A stretch of 10,655 nucleotides of DNA, taken from Candidatus Shapirobacteria bacterium. Its GTDB lineage: Bacteria; Patescibacteriota; Microgenomatia; UBA12405. Position 1 is the first letter of the stretch, and every line of letters starts with the position of its first letter. The position numbers and the translations under genes are program-made. Below the pieces are notes generated by a model. That model was not told the origin of the DNA. It was given only the letters and a program-made list of their open reading frames with translations, and made no database searches. Positions 6,042 to 10,655 of this stretch are shown piece after piece. The stretch spans positions 1 to 10,655 of the forward strand of contig VFLE01000150.1 in assembly GCA_009885205.1 (NCBI GenBank), in the 5' to 3' direction.

Positions 6042-7586
6042 ATGCTAAATAATGTGGCAAAAATGTTTATTTTTTCACATTTCCGAACAAACAATCCAAT
6101 TATGGACGCAATTCTGTCCACCGTTGTATATTCGGTTGTTGGTTACATAAGTCAACTGTTTGTGTTTACCCAATTTCCTGTTTTTTCGCTTCATTCTATA
6201 TCGGATGCATTCAAATCGGCCATATATCGTAAATATTCGGTTACATATGAAGGCAAACATAATTTTATAATCCCCAAATTCGAATCTACACCCATTATTT
6301 CCGTTTGTTTCACCGATTCATTCAAAGCCCTTCTTTTCGATATTTTAAACGACATTTCTACGAATTGTTCGGTTTGTGAAATTAAAGAATATATTACGCA
6401 CAAACGATACACTGATCTTGTAGAAGACATGTATATTATCACACAGCGCTATAGTTTTTTGTACAATACGGAAAAAAAAATATATGCGAAAATAGACAAT
6501 TATACAGAAGACAATGATTCTGCTGGGAATGGAGATAAAAAAACGGGGACATCCAAAACTAACAACATTATTATTACATTATATTCATATCACTCAAATA
6601 TTAAAGTAATACGCGATCATGTAGAGTTTCTAAAAACCAAATACATTAAACATATCGAAAATGTCCGGCATAATAAAAAATTCATTTATAAACTGTGTAA
6701 AGCAAACTACACCGATTCCAAATTTGAATGCTGGAAAGAATACCCTTTCGAAAGTTCCAAGAAATTCGAAAACATGTTTTTTGATGGCAAGGCCGCTGTG
6801 TTGGAAAAGATCCGGTTTTTTTTAGAAAATAAAGACTGGTATTATGCAAACGGAATCCCCTATACATTGGGTATTGGATTGTCAGGGAAACCGGGTACGG
6901 GGAAAACCTCTTTTTTCAAATGCCTTGCTGAAATGACCGGTCGGCACGTGGTTATTATTTCGCTGAAATTGATAAAAACCAAACAACAGTTAGAATCCCT
7001 TTTTTTGGAAGACAATTACAATGAAAATAACAAAAATGGTATCGGGTTTGATAAAAAAATACTCTTTCTCGAAGATATCGATTGCATGGGTGATATTGTC
7101 TTGGACCGAGATCTACAAAAAAAAGAAAACAGGGGGGCATCGAAAAAAAAGGAAGGAAATGTTGTGCAACAGCTAATTCAATATAACGAATCGGTCTGTG
7201 AAAAACAGAATAATGATTTGTTAAAAATCGCGAAATCACAAACCGAAGACGCCGTCACGCTAGACGACATTTTGAATTTATTGGACGGATTGCATGAAAC
7301 GCCGGGTCGGATTTTGGGAATAAGCAGCAATCATTATAGCAAATTAGACCCCGCGTTAACCCGCCCCGGTCGTATTGATATTACGCTTAAAATGAAAAAT
7401 GCGTCGCATAATACGATTCGCGAAATGTTTCAACATCATTATGGAATGCCAATTGACGAGGACAAATTAAAAAAAATAAAGCCGCGCGTATTTTCCCCCG
7501 CAAAATTAATCAATATTTATATTTTTTATAAAGACGATCCCGATGCATTTTTGGACACTTTAATAGTCGAATCATTACGTTTTTGA
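6042..7586 (+). CDS. BCS1-like AAA ATPase with N-terminal membrane segment
   Basis: The preferred start at 6042 gives 514 residues. A longer frame exists, but it reaches an upstream ATG (5976) or a TTG inside the ERCC4 gene. A hydrophobic helix lies at about residues 21-42. The AAA+ core has Walker A G282-K-P-G-T-G-K-T289, Walker B I340-L-F-L-E344-D345-I-D347, sensor-1 N430 in G-I-S-S-N, and the arginine-finger region R441-P-G-R444-I-D. The combination of an N-terminal membrane segment and this AAA core is that of BCS1, the mitochondrial chaperone that moves folded Rieske protein across the inner membrane; related genes are common in giant viruses. A lysine-rich insert of about 70 residues (349-420) sits between Walker B and sensor 1. 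Whether it acts on a host mitochondrion, a viral membrane or another substrate is unknown. Confidence 0.93.
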   Translation: MLNNVAKMFIFSHFRTNNPIMDAILSTVVYSVVGYISQLFVFTQFPVFSLHSISDAFKSAIYRKYSVTYEGKHNFIIPKFESTPIISVCFTDSFKALLFDILNDISTNCSVCEIKEYITHKRYTDLVEDMYIITQRYSFLYNTEKKIYAKIDNYTEDNDSAGNGDKKTGTSKTNNIIITLYSYHSNIKVIRDHVEFLKTKYIKHIENVRHNKKFIYKLCKANYTDSKFECWKEYPFESSKKFENMFFDGKAAVLEKIRFFLENKDWYYANGIPYTLGIGLSGKPGTGKTSFFKCLAEMTGRHVVIISLKLIKTKQQLESLFLEDNYNENNKNGIGFDKKILFLEDIDCMGDIVLDRDLQKKENRGASKKKEGNVVQQLIQYNESVCEKQNNDLLKIAKSQTEDAVTLDDILNLLDGLHETPGRILGISSNHYSKLDPALTRPGRIDITLKMKNASHNTIREMFQHHYGMPIDEDKLKKIKPRVFSPAKLINIYIFYKDDPDAFLDTLIVESLRF

Positions 7587-7949
7587 TAGTTCATCGGTTG
7601 TATTTTCAGGCGCTTTCTTTCCGCGCCTAGATTTCTTTTCGTTCGACTTTTCGGCGTATTTTGCTAAAAATTCGATTTTCAAATTCAAAGAGTCGACAGC
7701 ATCGTTCAACGAGGCAATTTCGTCGATTGTCGTTGAATTGTCGACATATTCCTCGCACAATAAATTATATTTTCGGTTTAGCTGGTCTATGCGATCATTC
7801 AAATAAACGAATCGTTCTGTTTGTGAATTAAGAAACTGGATTATTTCCTGAATTTTTGCATCAAATCCGATGTACAAATACATATTAATGAATGTGCAAG
7901 TCATAGCGAAAAGCAAAACGATCAAATCGGTCGGAATTATGTCAAACAT
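7575..7949 (-). CDS. Small membrane-anchored coiled-coil protein
   Basis: The 124-residue product has one N-terminal transmembrane helix (about 8-28), then a long heptad-like region (about 29-103) rich in Leu, Ile, Asn, Glu and Gln that should form a coiled coil, and a basic tail (K-K-S-R-R-G-K-K) before an acidic end. No named family is recognised; it could be a membrane tether or virion membrane protein. An exact early box AAAAATTGA lies 38 nt upstream of the ATG at 7949. Its last 12 bp overlap the 3' end of the AAA ATPase gene tail-to-tail. Confidence 0.82.
   Translation of the reverse strand: MFDIIPTDLIVLLFAMTCTFINMYLYIGFDAKIQEIIQFLNSQTERFVYLNDRIDQLNRKYNLLCEEYVDNSTTIDEIASLNDAVDSLNLKIEFLAKYAEKSNEKKSRRGKKAPENTTDELSKT
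7608..7628 (+). terminator. GC-rich hairpin after the AAA ATPase gene
   Basis: AGGCGC (7608-7613) pairs with GCGCCT (7623-7628) around a 9-nt loop, starting 21 nt after the stop at 7586. It is a candidate 3'-end hairpin for the + strand transcript, lying within the opposing gene's coding region. Confidence 0.35.
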
Positions 7950-7955
7950 CTCGAG

Positions 7956-7981
7956 ATATGTTATTTGAATAATACAACATA
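7956..7981 (-). terminator. Imperfect hairpin downstream of the oxygenase gene
   Basis: ATATGTTATTTGAATAA (7956-7972) followed by TACAACATA forms an imperfect palindrome 13 nt beyond the oxygenase stop codon. It resembles the perfect palindrome at 9147-9168, differing by a 4-bp insertion and one C/T change, and both are followed by a similar CTAA stretch. It probably marks the oxygenase mRNA end and sits between the early box and start codon of the next gene. Confidence 0.45.
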
Positions 7982-7987
7982 CCTAAT

Positions 7988-7996
7988 TCAATTTTT
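7988..7996 (-). promoter_or_regulatory. Early promoter box AAAAATTGA, overlapping the upstream gene's stop codon
   Basis: Read on the - strand, AAAAATTGA spans 7996 down to 7988, leaving 38 nt to the ATG at 7949, the same spacing as at 4833-4840. It shares two bases with the TAA stop of the oxygenase gene (7995-7997). Confidence 0.7.
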
Positions 7997-8888
7997 ATTC
8001 TAGATCGAAAAAAAACATTTGAAATAACCTTCCCGTGTCTAGACTATTACCAAAATATTCAGACGCAGCATGAATCATTTTTGCGTCAAATAATACCAAT
8101 CTATTATATACATTTCCCACAATATCTACTACATCAAATTGAGTAGAATCTAATACTCCCGTTTTGAATACTATATTCGAATCATTTTCAATCTTCCTTT
8201 TTTTGGTAATTTTTGAGCGATAAAATGTGGTTCCTGTATTTGGGGGTGCATCTGGCGTTAAAAAAATAATTCCGGCGTATTCTTGTTGATCGCAATGATA
8301 AACCAGCTGTTCTCCGGCAATACATATTTGAAAACAACAATTAACTCCATAATTATCCCAATTTTTTATTTTTCGACCTATAATTGATTCAAATCGCGTT
8401 TTTAGATTCGGGAATTTGAACAAAATGTCTGTGCGTTTTCCTTTATGATACTTGGGATGTTCATCGAATTTTTGCTTTAACGCAAAATTACGGATCTTAT
8501 CCGGATCTTTATAAAAATTATCCACAACTACCAAAGATGGCGTAAGTCTCGAGGGGATTTCATAAAAAAGTAAATCAATCGCAGGAATCCAGTCGCCGTT
8601 TATTTTTATTTCAATTTCCAAAGTGGTGATATTATCCGGATCTTTAATTTCTATACAAAACCCACATTGCCCTAAATTGGGTTTATGAAATACGTTATTT
8701 ACATCGTCTCTATTTTCCAATTTAAAAATGTCGTTTGTGTCTTCGATAAACGAATCGTTGTAATGCAGTCTTAACTTGGAATTGTCAGATAATTTATGAA
8801 AGCACCAACCTACAAAATAGATACGGGTTGTTTCAAATATATTTTCTTGAACATATCCAAGAACGTTTTCTGCCAACGTCTCGTACAT
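7995..8888 (-). CDS. 2OG-Fe(II) dioxygenase-like protein with N-terminal beta-domain
   Basis: The 297-residue product has two parts. Residues about 22-95 (I-Y-F-V-G-W-C-F ... L-R-L-H-Y-N ... R60-D-D-V ... G76-F) match the pattern of a beta-sandwich domain often attached to bacterial glycosyltransferases and other surface-glycan enzymes. Residues about 118-297 form a DUF6445-like double-stranded beta-helix oxygenase: V-V-V-D-N-F-Y-K-D-P near 120, Fe ligands H198-x-D200 and H273, and R287 as the likely 2-oxoglutarate-binding residue. All key residues are present, so an active hydroxylase is expected. The substrate is unknown; a glycan, a surface protein or another small molecule are options. 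The start is the ATG at 8888. A loose TAATTGA lies about 50 nt upstream within a repeat, which is weak evidence for early expression. Confidence 0.85.
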   Translation of the reverse strand: MYETLAENVLGYVQENIFETTRIYFVGWCFHKLSDNSKLRLHYNDSFIEDTNDIFKLENRDDVNNVFHKPNLGQCGFCIEIKDPDNITTLEIEIKINGDWIPAIDLLFYEIPSRLTPSLVVVDNFYKDPDKIRNFALKQKFDEHPKYHKGKRTDILFKFPNLKTRFESIIGRKIKNWDNYGVNCCFQICIAGEQLVYHCDQQEYAGIIFLTPDAPPNTGTTFYRSKITKKRKIENDSNIVFKTGVLDSTQFDVVDIVGNVYNRLVLFDAKMIHAASEYFGNSLDTGRLFQMFFFDLE

Positions 8889-8927
8889 TATTTATTGCTT
8901 GATATCACTCAACATTTAAATAGTTTT

Positions 8928-9114
8928 TACACCGATAAATCAATTACACCCTTGAAGATTTAAAATGGGACGCCCCATGCGAAGCAGAGGCGTCTCACTA
9001 GAGATTTAAGGGCAACTTTGCTACGCTTAACCGATAAATCAATTAAAAGGCAAACCGCCACGGGCGGTTTGTCCCATTTTAAATGTTCATCGGTGTATAA
9101 TCTTCAAGGGTGTA
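8928..9114. repeat. Composite inverted/direct repeat element in the 8889-9183 gap
   Basis: Three words recur in inverted orientation: TACACCGAT (8928-8936 and, reversed, 9089-9097), a 16-bp arm TACACCCTTGAAGATT (8945-8960 and 9099-9114), and a 14-bp arm ATTTAAAATGGGAC (8958-8971 and 9071-9084). The order differs between the arms. ACCGATAAATCAATTA also occurs as a direct repeat (8931-8946 and 9030-9045). Inside are a hairpin GACGCC/GGCGTC (8969-8974, 8989-8994), an imperfect TTAAG/CTTAA stem (9006-9010, 9026-9030) and a GC-rich hairpin CAAACCGCC-ACG-GGCGGTTTG (9051-9071). There is no ORF. It looks like a small non-autonomous (MITE-like) or recombinogenic intergenic repeat, or a structured RNA; its class is not known. 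Confidence 0.75.
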
Positions 9115-9146
9115 TACTGATGAAAATTTATTTTGGATAGCGCGAT

Positions 9147-9168
9147 ATATGTTATTCGAATAACATAT
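9147..9168 (-). terminator. Perfect 22-bp palindrome after the small Cys-containing gene
   Basis: ATATGTTATT (9147-9156), central CG, then AATAACATAT (9159-9168) form a perfect palindrome, 15 nt beyond the - strand stop at 9184. Position and shape fit a giant-virus 3'-end hairpin. Its sequence resembles the hairpin at 7956-7981. Confidence 0.6.
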
Positions 9169-9183
9169 CTAACTTATTTTTCT

Positions 9184-9453
9184 TTAACGAAGATTGGTCA
9201 TATCCCAATAAGGAATATTGTGGACTGTTCCAATGGGTCTCGACTGATTTACATTAGGATTTACCGTGAACATTAATCCGTCGACATTGCAGCAGTAGCC
9301 CTGGGCGACCTTTGTGCAACGCATCGCGCGTTTCCCCCACGTAGTAATTCCTACGCGACCACAAACGGTACCCGCTTTTTTGTCTCCCCCACCCTGGTTC
9401 GCGTTTTCCAAACTTTTGATCGAAGAAATGATTTTACGTCCGCTAAGCACCAT
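9184..9453 (-). CDS. Small Cys-containing protein of unknown function
   Basis: From the ATG at 9453 the product has 89 residues; an upstream in-frame ATG at 9477 would add MWLLYKLE, but the bases between them (TATAAACTAGAA) look like promoter or leader, so the later start is preferred. The sequence starts MVLSGRKIISSIKSLENANQ, then a Gly-rich G-G-G-D-K-K-A-G-T turn, four cysteines (one in V-C-G-R, one in R-C-T-K, and a C-C pair), and a W-D-M end. No transmembrane segment is predicted. The composition differs from random ORFs, and a palindrome follows the stop, so I consider it real. No family can be named; the cysteines could bind metal or form disulfides. Confidence 0.68.
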   Translation of the reverse strand: MVLSGRKIISSIKSLENANQGGGDKKAGTVCGRVGITTWGKRAMRCTKVAQGYCCNVDGLMFTVNPNVNQSRPIGTVHNIPYWDMTNLR

Positions 9454-9502
9454 TTCTAGTTTATACAGTAGCCACATATTTTTTTTCGTTGAAAAATATA
9501 TT

Positions 9503-10600
9503 ATGAAACGACTTAAACCTAATGCCTTATATTATGCAATTGGTTATCCGGTTCATTTTATTGATCTAAATAAAATGAATACTTTTGCGGCTTCTTATAT
9601 GGACGACGACATTCATATTGAGAAGAACCAACAAGGGGGGGAAATCTATGTGTTTGATCCGTATAATTCCCTAAATAAACTCATTTCGGAAAATGAAATT
9701 TGCGCCATTTTACAGAAATATGGCATCCGCGCAAAAATTCATAATTTCGAATTGTACAAACGCGCTTTTATTAATCGATCCTATCTAAAGCGTCCCGATT
9801 TAGAAAATACCCAAAATAATATTGTTATTGTCCCTAAACCTGACGATTGTTTGCCCCTTTATACGAAATCAAATGAGAGGCTGGAATTTGTAGGGGACGG
9901 AGTTCTTGAATGTATTACTAAATTTTATTTATATCGGAGATTCCCTAAAGAAAACGAGGGGTTTATGACGGAAAAAAAGATTGCCCTCGTAAAAAACGAG
10001 GCGATTGGAAAAATGGCACTCGAAATGGGTCTTCACAAATGGGTAATTTTATCGAAACATGCAGAGCAAAAACAAACGCGTACCAATCTAAAAAAATTGG
10101 GGTGTTTGTTTGAGGCTTTTTTGGGCGCCTTGTTTTTGGATTTCAATAAAATTTCGGTAAAAGATGAAGAGGGGTGGTTTGAGAATACTTTTATATGCGG
10201 ACCGGGGTTTCAAATGGCGCAGATTTTTGTTGAGACTGTTTTTGAGAAGCATGTGGATTGGATTAATTTGATTCGAAACGACGATAATTATAAGAATATT
10301 TTGCAGGTTCGCATACAAAAGGAATTTAAGGTAACACCGGATTATATGGAAATAAAGGAACACAATATTGAAACCGGTTATCATATGGGAGTGTATTTGT
10401 GTTTGGGTCAGCCGCTACATATGGTTTCTTCCTCTTCCGCAGTGCCGATAAAGCAATTTTCCACGTTTTCCGACATACATCAATATATGTCGATTCATGG
10501 AAAGATTTTTGTATTTTTAGGAGACGGAACGCATAAGATTAAAAAGAAGGCGGAACAGATTGCTTGTGAAGAGGCATTGCGGGCACTCGAGGCTTTCTAA
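9503..10600 (+). CDS. Ribonuclease III with C-terminal dsRNA-binding domain
   Basis: The ATG at 9503 gives 365 residues; the frame runs further upstream only through a GTG that would overlap the divergent gene. After a 60-residue leader comes the RNase III domain (about 80-240), with signature N124-E-R-L-E128-F-V-G-D132-G and the second motif L-F-E204-A-F-L-G-A. The Asp normally three residues before that Glu is C201 here. Residues about 262-363 form a dsRNA-binding domain (Y263-K-N-I-L-Q start, K-K-K-A-E-Q-I-A-C helix end) with a longer than usual middle. The family cuts dsRNA with two Mg2+ ions. In a virus it could process viral transcripts or remove dsRNA that triggers host silencing. Loss of one metal ligand leaves activity uncertain. 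Confidence 0.93.
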   Translation: MKRLKPNALYYAIGYPVHFIDLNKMNTFAASYMDDDIHIEKNQQGGEIYVFDPYNSLNKLISENEICAILQKYGIRAKIHNFELYKRAFINRSYLKRPDLENTQNNIVIVPKPDDCLPLYTKSNERLEFVGDGVLECITKFYLYRRFPKENEGFMTEKKIALVKNEAIGKMALEMGLHKWVILSKHAEQKQTRTNLKKLGCLFEAFLGALFLDFNKISVKDEEGWFENTFICGPGFQMAQIFVETVFEKHVDWINLIRNDDNYKNILQVRIQKEFKVTPDYMEIKEHNIETGYHMGVYLCLGQPLHMVSSSSAVPIKQFSTFSDIHQYMSIHGKIFVFLGDGTHKIKKKAEQIACEEALRALEAF

Positions 10601-10602
10601 AT

Positions 10603-10639
10603 AAAGGGAACCAAGGTAAAGGGAACCAAGGTTCCCTTT
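10603..10639 (+). terminator. Tandem repeat plus strong hairpin after the RNase III gene
   Basis: AAAGGGAACCAAGGT occurs twice in a row (10603-10617, 10618-10632). The second copy runs into its own complement: AAAGGGAACC (10618-10627), AA, GGTTCCCTTT (10630-10639), a 10-bp perfect inverted repeat. The first copy can pair with the same right arm, giving two alternative hairpins. It begins 2 nt after the stop codon and fits a giant-virus 3'-end hairpin. Confidence 0.7.
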
Positions 10640-10655
10640 TGATCCCTCCTTTAAT

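Noticed and set aside
8960..9080. Possible tRNA or CRISPR-like array in the structured gap
   Set aside because: The stems do not form a cloverleaf with a T-arm, and there are only two direct repeat copies without spacers of regular length.
9314..9502. Longer N terminus for RNase III
   Set aside because: It would start at GTG and overlap the small - strand gene; the ATG at 9503 fits the divergent layout.

Overview
The window looks like part of a large nucleocytoplasmic DNA virus, most likely an Imitervirales (mimivirus or mesomimivirus-like) relative. The reasons are: densely packed, intron-free, AT-rich genes on both strands with many tail-to-tail overlaps; a gene set typical of these viruses (ERCC4-type nuclease, RNase III, BCS1-like AAA ATPase, thioredoxin/PDI-like protein, HD hydrolase, 2-oxoglutarate oxygenase, membrane-anchored virion-type protein); copies of the mimivirus/CroV early promoter word AAAATTGA about 38 nt before two start codons; TCTA late-type boxes about 10 nt before two others; and hairpins just past several stop codons, as in the mimivirus 'hairpin rule' for mRNA 3' ends. 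The assignment is inference; no marker gene such as the major capsid protein or polymerase B is present.

Layout. 1-1838: 3' part of a large unrecognised + strand gene carrying a GC-rich, Tudor-like insert and a charged tandem repeat. 1839-2119: mostly non-coding. 2120-4143: divergent pair, a thioredoxin-like protein (-) and a membrane-anchored Pro/Ser/Thr-rich protein (+), sharing a 47-bp symmetrical promoter. 4145-4777: HD-domain phosphohydrolase (-). 4879-5193: small early-type gene (+). 5190-5945: ERCC4 nuclease (-). 6042-7586: BCS1-like AAA ATPase (+). 7575-7949: small membrane/coiled-coil protein (-). 7995-8888: 2OG-Fe(II) oxygenase with an N-terminal beta-domain (-). 8889-9183: intergenic region with an elaborate inverted/direct repeat element and a perfect 22-bp palindrome. 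9184-9453: small Cys-containing protein (-). 9503-10600: RNase III with a C-terminal dsRNA-binding domain (+), followed by a tandem repeat and hairpin.

How the genes may work together. The ERCC4 nuclease, RNase III and HD hydrolase point to nucleic acid and nucleotide processing during infection. The thioredoxin-like protein and its divergent partner share late-type signals and are plausibly virion-associated (redox or disulfide chemistry and a membrane protein). The oxygenase may modify a surface glycan or protein. The most unusual features are the acquired-looking Tudor-like insert, the permuted repeat element at 8928-9114, and a viral RNase III whose second metal-binding Asp position is Cys.
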